Origin: Sitta carolinensis
Lineage: Eukaryota > Chordata > Aves > Passeriformes > Sittidae
Length of the DNA: 64,000 bases
Direction of reading: 5' to 3'
Assembly (NCBI GenBank): GCA_032173965.1
Contig: CM063292.1
Span: forward strand, 8,501,001-8,565,000
Numbering within the stretch: the first letter of the stretch is position 1; every line of letters starts with the position of its first letter. Positions 12,901-23,381 of the stretch are shown here, in pieces. The notes under the pieces were generated by a model. The model was not told the origin of the DNA, did not search any database, and was given only the letters and a program-made list of their open reading frames with translations. The position numbers and the translations under genes were made by a program.

Positions 12901-15900
12901 CCTGTAAATAGCAACTTCAGTACTTCAGCAGTTAATACTGGCATCAGAAACTGAACTTTAGGATATCTAGGTTAAATGTGAGCAATTTTCACATTAGATA
13001 TTACTCATCTCTTTAGCCCTTCCTGAACACTCCTGAATCACCAAACAGAAATATTAACTGAATGAAGCATTCCATTTCAAAAACAGGTATAATAATTTTG
13101 CTAACCATACAAAAAGCAGTAAAATTCTAAGTCTCACTCCTTAAGTCAATTACTAGAAAACAAAGCAAACTTAAGTCAGTCATAGAGGCTAAAATTACCT
13201 AAGTTTTCAACCTGTCACATCTCTTGCAAGAGTGGAGATAAAAGCAGGTAACAGACAACAGGCAACCTATTGACTAAAGACAAATTTAAGAAAATTTAAT
13301 TTACTCAAGCATTTTCACTTCTTTAAGTATATTTACCAGATTTTGGTTTTGAAGACCCATTGTTGCTCCAGCTCCAGAGCAACAGACACTACAGGAAACT
13401 ACTGCAGATGAGAATTGGGCTAATTTTCAGTTCTTCTGTGTAAGAAGAAATCTACAGGCTGTTTGCCAAACAGTAAATCACAGCCTCAAGACAGGGTCAA
13501 TACAAGGCTCTTCCTATGGGGACAGCCACACATGGAAACATACCCTAAAAAATGTAATAGATGAAGTTACCTCAGACAGGAGGGAATTTGTAGGAGGATT
13601 TGGTGGCAGCCCAAATTACAGGTGTGCTACCCTGCTACTCCTGAATCATTACTGCATGGAGTGAAAAGGCAATGGACAATCCTTTGGACTATGCACAGAG
13701 CTAAAGGATCTTGGAAAAGCCAACAGCACAGTGGCAACACCTTGATTTGATTTGAGGAGTAAAAGGGACTCATTACAATACTCAGCAAGGTTCACTTGCC
13801 ACTTGCACTAGCAATAAAGCTGAACAAAGAGAGCAACCTAAGGGTGTCTCTCATTTACTACAGCAGAGCAATGCTGAAAGTGCCCATGGAAGCAAGGAAT
13901 GACTGTAGAGCTATAGCTTGAAAAAATTCAGGGAGATTCACAAATCATTCTTCAGTAAGAGATGCAGCATGTTTGGGGAAAAAAAATGAGAAAATATGAT
14001 AGCTAAGAGACTTATAAAAATTAAAAGAAAATTAAACAATTATTGCTTGGGCAAAGAAACCATGACACATACCTTAAAAGATTTTCAGCACCAGCTCTCA
14101 TTCTCACTGCTCTTAAGATCTGTTGGTTTAGAACAGCTCTTTGATTTTGCAGTTTGCTTCGTCCAGTCTCAGCAAGAGGATTACATCCCTAGAATTAAAA
14201 AAAAAAACAAGTTTTTTGTTGCTGTTTAAAGAAACTTAAGAGGGACTAATATTAAATTTAAATGAACTTTAATGGCATAGGTTCTGCATGAATACAAATT
14301 AGCTACCTTGACATCAGTGATGATCTGGCATCAACAACAGTATTTTTTGTCTCAAACTTGGTCATTAAAACCAAAAGAGACCATGACCACAGTACATTTT
14401 AACATCAAAATCCAGACAGAAAATATTTGTTTTAGATCTTAAGCACACATGTGAGCCAGTCTCTTCTCCCCTGAAAATATTTTCAAGATATTTTGCAAAT
14501 GCAACCAAATTTGACCATGTTATTAGGTTTCTAGGATTTTACGAACACGGTATCTGGCAAGACAGCAACTCCCATCAAAGCTTCTGCTTAACCCTAGCAA
14601 AATAGCAGAGTTCCCTAGATAGACAGATAGATTAGATAGACAGATGCAGCCTTGAAATACAACTATGTCCAAAACAGACTGTGGTGCTTCAAGTTTGGGG
14701 CTCAAAAACCTGCTCCCAGTTTTAGGATCTCTGATCTTTCCTCCTGGTGGCTCAGACCTTCAGTACAATTCCTCCCCCTCCTTCCCTAGGCACCTCTCTT
14801 CACATCTCAAATCTACCAAAATAGAGCTTAACAGGGTAAAATGATTATGCAGTCAGACTGTTATCAAATTAGGCTCTTAAAAAGTAAAGTGTGAAACTCA
14901 GAATTCACAATGCCCCCGGGTATGTGCATACCTCAACCAAGTACAAGACTCCAACTGCTGAATTCTGTGTTTGAGCAGGGCTGAGCCATTGTATTCTGAG
15001 CACTGATAAGCTGAGACTGCCACAGATGAATAGGAGTGCACTGCAGGAGGAGAGGCATCCAATAATGCCAGGGCATCCAATAAAGCCAGGGCCACCAGGG
15101 CATCCAATATTGCCAGGGCATCCAATAATGCCAGGGCCACCAGGGCATCCAATAATGCCAGGGCCACCAGGGCATCCAATAATGCCAGGGCATCCAATAT
15201 GGCCAGGGAATCCAGTAATGCCAGGGCATCCAGGGCACCACTGCCCACAGTGCCGGCAGCAGGAACACAGCAGCAATTCTCCAGCAGGGAACCCAGAAAA
15301 ATCAACCTCTCTGTGCTGCCAGAATCCCTGGATGAGTGGAACTCCTCGGCAGTGGCACCCAGGGGCAGCAGCTCCTGTTCCAGGCAGAGCGGAGGAGGAA
15401 GGGAGGGCACGTGAGGGGGAAGCCAGAGGGGAGCAGGTGCTGCAGGAGTGGGATGGGAGATTCCTCTGCAGGCTGTGGTGGGGACCATGGAGAAACAAAC
15501 CGTCCCTGGGAATGCGGGATGTGCACGGGGGAGGCAGAGATCCAGGGGAAAAGTGCTCACAGTGGGGTGGGTGGATGCTGGAGAAAGCTGGGATCAGTGG
15601 GAGACCCCAGTGGAGAGAGAGCCCTTGCTCCCGAACTACAGCAGCCTGTGTTTAGAGAACAGATGACCCACCCACACCACAGCAGTTCAGGGATGATGTT
15701 TGGCCGTGGCAGGGACCCCACAGCCCAGCCCAGCCCAGCCCAGCTCAGCTCAGCACAGCCCAGCTCAGCACACACAGCCCAGCACACACAGCCCAGCCCA
15801 GCCCAGCTCAGCCTCCTCTGCCTGAGGGAGCAGATGCTCTCCAATGCCAAACTGCCCTAAACCCCCACATCCCCTCTCCCTGAGCTGTTGGTGGGAAAGA

Positions 15901-18900
15901 GAGAGGGGCTGCAGGGAAAAAGGTGGTTTAAAGGCTTAATTTTACTTCTCATTATCCTCCTCTGATTCTGTTAATAATCAATTTAGTTTATACCTTTAAA
16001 TCTGAACCTGTTTTGCCCTTAGAGTGTTTTTCTCCCAGTCCTTATCTCGACCCATGAGCCCTTCCTTAGTTTCTTTTTTTTTTTTCCTCCCTCTCCTCTG
16101 CCCAGCTGAGAGCAAGAGAGGTCGAGCATATGACTTGACTTTCATGAGTGCTGGCACTTGGCCAGTGTCAAACCACGACACACATTGAAGATGGGCTCTT
16201 CACTGGAGGGAACACACACATGCAGCAAACCCATTCATTCACCTCAGATTAGAAGTTGTTCTTTAACTACCAAATACTTTATGCTCCTTTACACCCAATT
16301 ATACACAAAGACATAAGCAAGGCACACTTCAGTGTATGACATGGTCCTGTAGCCACAAGTTGCTTTCTGCTCTTAGTCTGGTTCTTTTTCTGGACTGCAG
16401 GTGTTCTTCCCCACGTTGCTTTTCCTTCATTTTGTGTTGCATAAAAAAAGCAAGAAAAGTAGTCTTTTCTACTACTGCTATTCAAAGCCTTATCTCCTTC
16501 CATTCTATCCATGCCATTTTTCATTTGAACATCACCTATTATTTCCTTTTGCTCTTGCATTCATTTTCAGTATTAAACTCACATCTCAGACCTGTTATCT
16601 CCATAATTATGCACAGGTATTTCCTTCCAATTTATTTCTTGACCTTATTTCAATCATCCTACTAAAATATATCCTTGCCTTGCCCTTCATGTTTTTCTGT
16701 AAAGCTGCAGCTTCATCCCAGAACTCCCTGGCCCTTTTTGTGTGCCAAACATGTTTGATAACATCATTCAAATACTTCTTTACACCTTCCCTTCTGGGAA
16801 ATTTTCCCCAAATGGGGAAACTATTCCCAAACCCATGAAGCTCACAGATGTGATCTCTTCATTTTAATGAACTTCCAAGCCAGCTCCCACTGAGCAATGA
16901 GTACAGAACTGCAGGGAGCTGAAATTCCCTGCAAAGAGAAAAAGCCTAAGAGATGTTTCCCCGCATTTCAGGTCCCCATAGGAAGGAAAAGCAGTGCTGG
17001 GCCCTGACAGACCAAGATATCTGTGTAACCCCCAGTGTGCCTGCAAGTGGGACTGCTGTGCTAAGAGGCTTCCCATGGAGAGAGGAGTCTGTTTCCAGGA
17101 TAAGCTCACCTGCTGCAAACACAGGGCTCCCATCAATTCCTAGAGAAATTAATATTCTTACTTTTTGGAAAATGCTGCTTTTTACATCTCCTGCACAGGG
17201 GATGAGGACACTCAGTTTGTGCTCATTTGCAGGTTTAAACTCTTTATTGTAATCAAGCTGCCACAGAACTGATGGGGAGAAGTCTGTGTAGAGGACGGCG
17301 AAAATAACCAATATCTGAAAAAAAACCCTCAAGAAATACACAGTCTGGGAAAGATACCCCCTTGGATAAAGCACAAATTTTGGGTACTAAAATGTTATTT
17401 AGCAAACAGGCCCAAGCAAGTGCTTAGTTTTGTCTTCCTCCATGCAGAAGATGCCTTTCCCAAACAGCATTTCTACATTGTTGACATCAGAAGTCCAGTC
17501 ACAATGAATGCAAAAATCATGACTGTTTGCCAAACAATGAGTAATGGCAGCAAGTATTCGAAATTAACATAAATATGATTTATGAAGTAGTGGTTTGAAC
17601 TTTTAAGATGAGCCACACTGTCTGAAGGTGACACAGAGTTGAAACTGGGTGTGCCTCCTTCAGGTAAAGGAAAACAATCCTTTCCAGCCAGTGCTGCTTG
17701 TCAAGCCCAGCAGTGTACACAAATGGCCATATCCTCCAGGTATTCAAACATTAATGTTTGAATAACAAGTAGGTATGGAACTTATGTACACAGCTTCTCT
17801 GGGTCTAATAGCAAACTGCATATTTCACACCAGGATTTCTAGAACTGATCCCAAGTCCTGCTAAATTGTCATTTCCTGACCTTCTTGTGGTACTATAATG
17901 ATTAATGTTTCTTTTGGCAGTTGAGTTTTGAAAGTTTAGCTATATACTGCAGATCTTTCAGAAACACAGGTTTTCTCTGAGGGTTTTGTTGTTTATTGTT
18001 TTTTGTTTTAATAAAGAAGTGGGGCAGAGCTGGTCTTCCAGAGCCTGATCTACTTGTGCCATGAAAGGAGTATTTTATAGTTCTAAGTGCCTGGCCCAAA
18101 GATTAATATAAACTTAAAGAACTAATTACTGTATTAGATTCCAAATATGTATTTCCTACATGAACTCCATCTTGTCACAGCACTCATTAAGCAAAATTTA
18201 ACATTCATATTTCATCAGAGCAGCTGTCTCTTGACTAACCAAGTTTCAGGTGATTCTTAGTTTCACATGAAAGCCTACTTTCTGCTTTAGGTTTTATGAA
18301 TCTGTACATAATGAGTGGATTTTCAATGACAAGGGTTATGAATCATTGCTATGTTGTTTCTGTCCTGCCAGACAAGTGGAAAGAGAACAAACAGCCAAAT
18401 AAATATTCCTGTGTCAATGCTAATGTTGATGGTTACCTGGCTACTAATGACTTAGAAAGAACCCCATGAGCTAAACCCCAGTGGAAGGACAGGTGTGGCA
18501 GGTTGGTAAACTGATACATTAACAGGTGGGGGGAAGCCCTGCAGAAAAAAAAAGCCCAAAAACAGGGGAAGGACACAGTTAATTAGGGAAGTGCTGATTC
18601 ATGAGCTAGCTACCATACCTATCATCATCTTCAGTCTGGGGCTTCACTCACAGAGCTGCTTGCTTCTGCTCTCAGCCTTGCTCCCTGACACAGGGCACTA
18701 AAATACAGTCATTTAGGGGGGTAAGTATCTAGCCTGACAGGTGGAAGCAAAGCTTTAAGAAAGGGGGAAAACTACACATCTTTGTTCACCTGATCAGGAT
18801 CTAAAGATTTCTTAAGCTAGCTGTCCTATTGCTCTGCCTAGCACAGTGGACTGCTATCCAGAACAACCAAACTGAAGCCAGGATGCTTCGTGCTGAGCCA

Positions 18901-20501
18901 GCCAATACCTAGAGAGCTGCAAAATGTTAACCTTGGAAAATTAACTTTTTATTAACATTTATTGCAACTTGCTGATTGGGGAGAGAAATTTGAAAATGTG
19001 GCCAGTGTAGGGGGTTACCAAGCTATAAGCCAAGGTGCAAAAAGTAAAGAACTTGCTAAGTGTCTCTTTCTTGCTCAGCTCCTACCCACCAAAAAACCAA
19101 ACAAGAAAAACAAAAGCAAAAAAACACCCCCAAATAAACAAACAAAAAATAAGGCAGGCATAGCCCTACTAATAGGTCATCACACAAGCACCGGATCAGC
19201 ACTATATTATAAATATCCTGACTTCTGTATGTTGATGTGTCTCAGGGATATTTAATTTGCAAAAGCTTACTGGTTAAGTGGGGTGGTGTACTGTTAAAAA
19301 AAGAAACAAAAACAAAGAGGGGGGAAGGTACTTCTCTCCTAAGAATTCAAAGGTAACTAACAAAACCCAGAAAGACATCTGAGAGGCCGAGCAAGCCACA
19401 GACAGAACCATGGCAGGTGCAAAAAACTAAAGATGGTTGGGAGAAGCATCTCGTAAGCAAAGCAGCACATGCCAACAGACCTGCTTTAATTACCATTGGT
19501 CTGCTGAAAAATACCTCCTGTCTAAATGCGTTGCTCTACTTTTAAAACAAATTGTTCTTTGCTCTTACCATTAGTTTTGTCATTATTTTCATAGAGGAGA
19601 AAGACTGGGGGCAGAATTTGGATGGCTGTGTGGGATATGCATTGCTGATTCAGAGATTGCTCTCAGTAACAGTGAAAGAATGTGAAACTCCACACAGAAT
19701 AGGTCAAGAAATGAGGCTCATGGTCCAAAGCACTCACACCATCCAGGAGAACAGGTACAGTGTGCCCTGGCAAGGTACACTGAACCAAGCCAAGATAAAC
19801 ACAACAGTAGCAGAACCAGTTCCTGCTACATTATCTTTCCAGAAATTAAAAAGTTCCAGGCAGAAGCTCCATCTTCCTTTTGGTGGAAAGTCAGGTGCTC
19901 CTTCCCTTTTGCCATACCCCCTTCAGGACACAGCAAGGATATTTTTCGCTGTTGTCTGCTTTGCTTAAAAAAGAAAAATTTTTCTCACAAGTTTGGTTGC
20001 AGCTCATCAAACAGCTAAAGAGGGTTGTTTTGGAGGGGTGATAGAAGAAGTAAACAAGGGCAACAGTGACACAGTTATACATACCCTGTGTGGCTGCACA
20101 GGTAATTTCCTTAAAATTAGATGATTAAAAAAGAAAAAACATCAGCAAAAGATACGCCAGCATTGAGCCAGCTCAAAGCATTTTACAGGTTTAAGGAAAA
20201 TTTAAATTTTGCATATATAAATGATAGGTCTTTGTCATGGGGAAAAGGAGATAATGGAAAAAGGAGATAATGGAAAAAGACATAAAAAGGGGAAAAGGTC
20301 CATCCAGAGCAGCTCTGACATCACTGGGAGGGAATGGGGAGGGTAAATCTGAGAAAGGGTGCAAGTGGATTTCAGTTGCTGGCACCCATCCCATCCCAGA
20401 CTCACATGGCAGTCACTTTTTGGTGTGACAACACAAACCAAAGCAGGAAACACAACTGTGCATTTCTGAGCAGTCAGAGCTTAACGGGCTCCCCTCCCTA
20501 C

Positions 20502-20543
<42 letters not shown>

Positions 20544-23381
20544 CACTAAAAAATTAAGTGAAGTTGTTTTACATACTGCATCTTGGGGATACTGAGGGCT
20601 GCTTTCTGCTATGCTGAATTTAAAACTTCAAAAAGCATAATACACAAAGGAGCGAGAGAGATTTTGAGCACACTTCCCATAGTAATCCATTCATCAAAAG
20701 AAATTATCAAGTCTAAAACAATTGGATACTGTATGAATTGCCTAATTTTTCTCAGCTATAAAATTTCATTGTGCACAATATTCTTAGAAAGTATGGGAGG
20801 CAACCTCACTGTGTAAGGAGTGCTTGGAAGCCACGTTTGAGCAGGACTGATGAAAAGCATTCTCATCTTGCTACACAGCTTACAGAATTTAAAAAAAAAG
20901 TCAATTAATTAAATATATTTTGACCTAAAAACACAAGGACTATCCTCTGAAATTGATGTGATTCTTCATCAACAAAAGTGGTAAACCAACCCTCAAATCT
21001 TTTCAGGAAAACAAATAGTGTAATTTAGAAAGGAAGGAGAAAACAACACCAAGGTAACTCAGAGAGGAAGGGGAAATGATGGACACCCATCAAAAGCTTT
21101 TGTCACTAATTTCAGTCCCGTGAAATCAAATCTACCATTCACAGGGACACGTAGATACTGATTTAAAGAACCTCCTTGTGTCTCCTGTTAAAGATTCCGG
21201 GAGTGGGATTGTTTTGGTGCATTCTTTTGGTGTTTTGTTTTCCCTCCCCCTTCACCTCGAACATCTAAGTCAAAATTAATGCTCGACTTTTGAGGCCATT
21301 CAGCTAACATATAACAAGGTGTACTGTTTTCCTGCTTACTTTTAGGGGCCAAAGGTTTGAGCATCTAGTCTAACCTGAAGATCATAACCTCAATAAAGGC
21401 ACTTCTGAGCTGGCTGAACCTTTCCAGGATCTGAGGGAACAGAGGGAAGAATGTTTCACTGCAGCACATGACTCACTTGGATTTTATCAGATGTCCCTTT
21501 TCCATTAGTTATATCTTAAAGCAGTAATAGGAAAGGTGTTCCTGACTAGTTATTAATCTTACACTATTTTCATATATTAGAAAAAAAAAACTTCATTCCT
21601 GTCAAGTAAGCTTTAGACTGATCTAATACTGTTTCAGTGACCTTAACTGTAACATACAACTTAATTTAAAATAAACTCGGGTCATTTAGCAAGTCTGAGT
21701 GTAAAAGATCTACACTTATGACCTGAGGCACAACTTGGATACTAAACTTCAGTAAGCTCTTATCAGTAAAAACAAATGAGTGGAAGAGTTTGATTTATTT
21801 AACTTAAGTTCGTGAAAAGTCAACTTTTTTACTAATATGCCTCAAGGCATATGAGCTTCCTACAGTGTAGAAAACATAGCAATGAAAACCAAGTAATTAC
21901 AACTTGGCCAAATTGTGTGATTGGGAAAGACTACTAATGAAGCAAGATTTATTCCAAGTTCTGATTCAGTCTGTCTAGTTATTTACAAGGTGGTAGTGAC
22001 TCTGCAGCATGGCTGGCACAGGTAAAACCTTGGATCTTTTCAGCTAGAAACAGTTCCTCTGCCAAAGGGCAATGTTGTTTAAGCTCCTGCCGGCTTATGA
22101 ATTCGATCAATACTTGGGCAAAAAACCCAAGCAGTGTAAAGAGGGCAACAAAGCAAAGCGTCTGTGCCTCCCCACCACGTAATGCAGGTGGCTGCTGAAG
22201 TGCTAATGGGGCTATTTCTGCGCACAGGCAAGCAGCAACACCCTGATGTAGGCAGCTTTTTATCACCCCCTCGACAGCTCCTAGCCTTGGAGCCAGAATC
22301 TACAAAAAAAAACCCGTGTAGCTACACTCCAAGTTGAAACCTAAGGAATGAAGTTACAGGTGCTGAGAACTGAAAAACAGCAAGGGCAGGGCGACTCAAA
22401 GCTCTCTGAAAACGGCACTTGCTGCCCTTTACCTCCAGTGGAGTTCACAGGAGCCCACGGGGCTGCACTACAGGCAGCACTTAACTATAATGACTGCTGT
22501 GCAGGAAGAACTCAGGCGCAGGTTATGGCATAAGCCGCCCAGTCAGTCTGAAAAGTAATTAGGGCAGATGTTCATTAGGAACTTCCTAATGAATCTGTTA
22601 ACTTCGTTACCTTACTCCAGTAAACTTTCTTACAAGTACACAAGGCAATTTACTAGAAAGCGCGCGACGAGACGCGCCGAGCAGCAAACGGGGAAGAGAG
22701 CGAAGGGGGGGAATAAATAAAGATTGCAAAAATAAGGCGGACAAGTGCAATTTGACTCCTCTTGGGAAAAACGAGGGCTCGGGTTCTCCGGGGTGACCCA
22801 GCTGGGATGCTGGGGAGGGCGGCCCGGGTCCCCGCGCAGCCCCGGGCGTGCGCCCCGCCGGAGGGGGACCGGCAGCGCCGGCGGATCCGGCAGCATCCAC
22901 AGCCCCTCGGCAGCACCCGCAGCCCCAGGCGTGTGCCCTGCCAGAGGGGGACCGGCAGCGCCGGCAGATCCAGCAGCATCCACAGCCCCCCGGCAGCAGC
23001 GCTCAGCCCCCGGCAGATCCGGCAGCCCCAGGCGTGTGCCCCGCCGGAGCGGGACCGGCAGACCCCGCTCAGCCCCCCGGCAGCCCCTCTCAGGCCCGGC
23101 GCGGGCCCCATTCCCCATCCCACCCCAAGGCTGCTCCCCAGCCCCGCGGCTGCCACAGGACGGAGACGACGAAGCTCCGCCGGGAGAAAGCAGACCGTGA
23201 GCGATGGCGAGGGAAGCCCGAGCCCTGAGCCGCCCTCGGGAGGCGCTGCCCCGGGCCCACAGCCCACTGTGCACGCTCCCCACCCGCCCCGGGCTGGCCA
23301 CCAGCCTCCCACCTTGCGAAAGTAGCCGTCCCCCGCCGGCTCCGCCGCCGCGCAGCCGCGGGGCGGCAGGGCGTCTGTCAT
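148..23381 (-). CDS. RHPN2: RHPN2 (rhophilin-2), 5' eleven coding exons; 3' part off the left edge
   Basis: Rhophilin-2 is a cytoplasmic scaffold that binds RhoA through an N-terminal HR1/REM domain and carries a BRO1 domain and a PDZ domain; it links Rho signalling to the actin cytoskeleton (family knowledge). Coding exons on the minus strand, in transcript order: 23381-23313, 14188-14073, 10996-10868, 8209-8134, 7131-7054, 6368-6244, 5337-5171, 2928-2741, 1472-1316, 888-769, 342-148. Each has AG/GT borders and the phases chain without a break, giving about 473 residues. HR1 spans residues about 25-100 (exons 2-3) and BRO1 starts near residue 110 (exon 4 on). Exons for the end of BRO1, the PDZ domain and the tail are missing because they lie beyond position 1. 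The start was chosen at MTDAL, the family's N-terminus; the frame stays open upstream but has no conserved residues. The gene is divergent from GPATCH1, as in human. Confidence 0.95.
413..742 (-). mobile_element. Solo LTR of an endogenous retrovirus inside RHPN2 intron 10
   Basis: About 330 bp starting TGTAGTCTGG and ending GCGACA on the minus strand. It carries a TATA-like CTCTAAAAAGG and a GAATAAA poly(A) signal before a short U5. Flanks match a 6-bp target duplication with one mismatch (TGTGGC at 407-412, TGTAGC at 743-748). It aligns along its length with the LTR at 47,263-47,597, confirming a dispersed family. It is in the same orientation as RHPN2 and fills about four fifths of the 426-bp intron between exons 10 and 11. 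No internal retroviral genes are present. The exact ERV family was not determined. Confidence 0.78.
769..888 (-). CDS. RHPN2: RHPN2 coding exon 10 (BRO1 domain)
   Basis: Residues 369-409. Reads [20 protein letters not shown], then [20 protein letters not shown]. Acceptor CTGCAG|TG; the tandem CAG four bases further in would shift the frame. Donor ATTAG|GTAACT lies only about 20 bases from a solo LTR in the next intron. Confidence 0.94.
1316..1472 (-). CDS. RHPN2: RHPN2 coding exon 9 (BRO1 domain)
   Basis: Residues 317-369. Reads [20 protein letters not shown], then [20 protein letters not shown] and [12 protein letters not shown]. Acceptor ATTTTAG, donor GAGT|GTAAGT. Identified from peptide similarity and phase. 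Confidence 0.94.
2741..2928 (-). CDS. RHPN2: RHPN2 coding exon 8 (BRO1 domain)
   Basis: Residues 254-316. Reads [20 protein letters not shown], then [20 protein letters not shown] and [20 protein letters not shown]. Acceptor ATTGCAG|GA, donor GCTAAG|GTAAAA, ending in phase 0. Confidence 0.96.
5171..5337 (-). CDS. RHPN2: RHPN2 coding exon 7 (BRO1 domain)
   Basis: Residues 198-254. Reads [20 protein letters not shown], then [20 protein letters not shown] and [15 protein letters not shown]. The [10 protein letters not shown] core is the most conserved BRO1 stretch. Acceptor TCCCAAG, donor GCTGCAG|GTGCAC. Confidence 0.96.
6244..6368 (-). CDS. RHPN2: RHPN2 coding exon 6 (BRO1 domain)
   Basis: Residues 157-198. 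Reads [20 protein letters not shown], then [20 protein letters not shown]. The final TGG codon of FTW is split across the intron (TG|G). Acceptor TTTCAAG, donor ACATG|GTAAGT. Confidence 0.95.
7054..7131 (-). CDS. RHPN2: RHPN2 coding exon 5 (BRO1 domain)
   Basis: Residues 131-156. Reads [20 protein letters not shown] then LMDLRQ. Exactly 26 codons, phase 0 at both ends. Acceptor TTTTTTAG, donor CAA|GTAAGT. No long ORF marks it; it was found by peptide similarity and splice signals. Confidence 0.93.
8134..8209 (-). CDS. RHPN2: RHPN2 coding exon 4 (entry to BRO1 domain)
   Basis: Residues 105-130. Reads [19 protein letters not shown], the conserved opening of the rhophilin BRO1 domain. Acceptor TCCATAG, donor CTCAAG|GTAAAT, ending in phase 0. 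Confidence 0.95.
10868..10996 (-). CDS. RHPN2: RHPN2 coding exon 3 (HR1 domain)
   Basis: Residues 62-105. Contains [20 protein letters not shown] and [17 protein letters not shown], the second HR1 helix, very close to mammalian rhophilin-2. Acceptor CTCTGCAG|A, donor GCAGA|GTAAGT. Confidence 0.95.
14073..14188 (-). CDS. RHPN2: RHPN2 coding exon 2 (start of HR1 domain)
   Basis: Residues 24-62. Reads [19 protein letters not shown], then [18 protein letters not shown], the first helix of the HR1/REM Rho-binding domain. Acceptor TTCTAG|GGA, donor TTTAAG|GTATGT, ending in phase 2. Confidence 0.95.
14617..14645. repeat. GATA/GACA microsatellite
   Basis: Imperfect tetranucleotide array of TAGATAGACAGATAGA type in RHPN2 intron 1. 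Confidence 0.7.
15056..15240. repeat. Minisatellite of 18-bp and 9-bp modules with collagen-like reading frame
   Basis: About ten copies of GCATCCAATAATGCCAGG interspersed with 9-bp GCCACCAGG modules. All modules are multiples of 9, so frames stay open on both strands: the plus strand reads Gly-X-Y style [10 protein letters not shown] and the minus strand reads tryptophan-rich peptide. It lies in intron 1 of RHPN2 and has no splice or start context suggesting a gene, so I call it a minisatellite. Confidence 0.85.
15718..15815. repeat. CAGCC/CAGCT pentamer low-complexity stretch
   Basis: Runs of CCCAG and CTCAG with interspersed CACACAG, in RHPN2 intron 1. Confidence 0.75.
20505..20542. repeat. 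Poly(A) run, 38 bases
   Basis: Uninterrupted A-run in RHPN2 intron 1. It could be the tail of an old retroposed sequence, but no source sequence is recognisable next to it. Confidence 0.8.
22837..23100. repeat. GC-rich tandem repeat, about three copies of an 83-103 bp unit
   Basis: The phrase CAGCCCC(G/A)GGCGTG recurs at 22837, 22920 and 23023, each time followed by GCCCCGCCGGAG-like and GGGACCGGCAG sequence. It sits in the first 500 bp of RHPN2 intron 1, inside the CpG island. Confidence 0.75.
23313..23381 (-). CDS. RHPN2: RHPN2 coding exon 1 (residues 1-23)
   Basis: Starts ATG at 23381 and reads MTDALPPRG, ending in DGYFRK, matching the rhophilin-2 N-terminus. Donor CGCAAG|GTGGGA. It lies in a CpG island, and the 5' UTR and promoter are probably between 23,382 and about 24,000. 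Confidence 0.9.

Larger units (their letters stand above)
343..14072 (-). other. RHPN2 introns 2-10, non-coding content
   Basis: Apart from the nine exons and the LTR listed separately, this stretch is AT-rich intron. Visible low-complexity features are an A-run at 9874-9908 interrupted by one G, a short A-run near 1790, and GTT repeats near 3990. I see no RNA gene, second gene or tandem array. The longer introns are 2929-5170, 8210-10867 and 10997-14072. Confidence 0.7.
14189..23312 (-). other. RHPN2 intron 1 (about 9.1 kb)
   Basis: Large first intron. It contains a GATA-like microsatellite (14617-14645), a 9-bp-modular minisatellite (15056-15240), a CAGCC-type low-complexity stretch (15718-15815), a purine-rich AAAGGAGATAATGG duplication near 20245-20280, a 38-base A-run (20505-20542) and a GC-rich tandem repeat near exon 1 (22837-23100). 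ORFs of 90-220 codons here look like chance or repeat-driven frames without recognisable domains. Confidence 0.75.

Noticed and set aside
15026..15655. 209-codon frame with Gly-X-Y collagen-like repeats
   Set aside because: The frame is created by 9- and 18-bp tandem modules inside RHPN2 intron 1; the non-repeat part has no recognisable domain and there is no supporting splice or start context.
16946..17374. 142-codon minus frame in RHPN2 intron 1
   Set aside because: No domain recognised and no consistent splice sites in frame with RHPN2; overlapping frames of similar length exist on the other strand.
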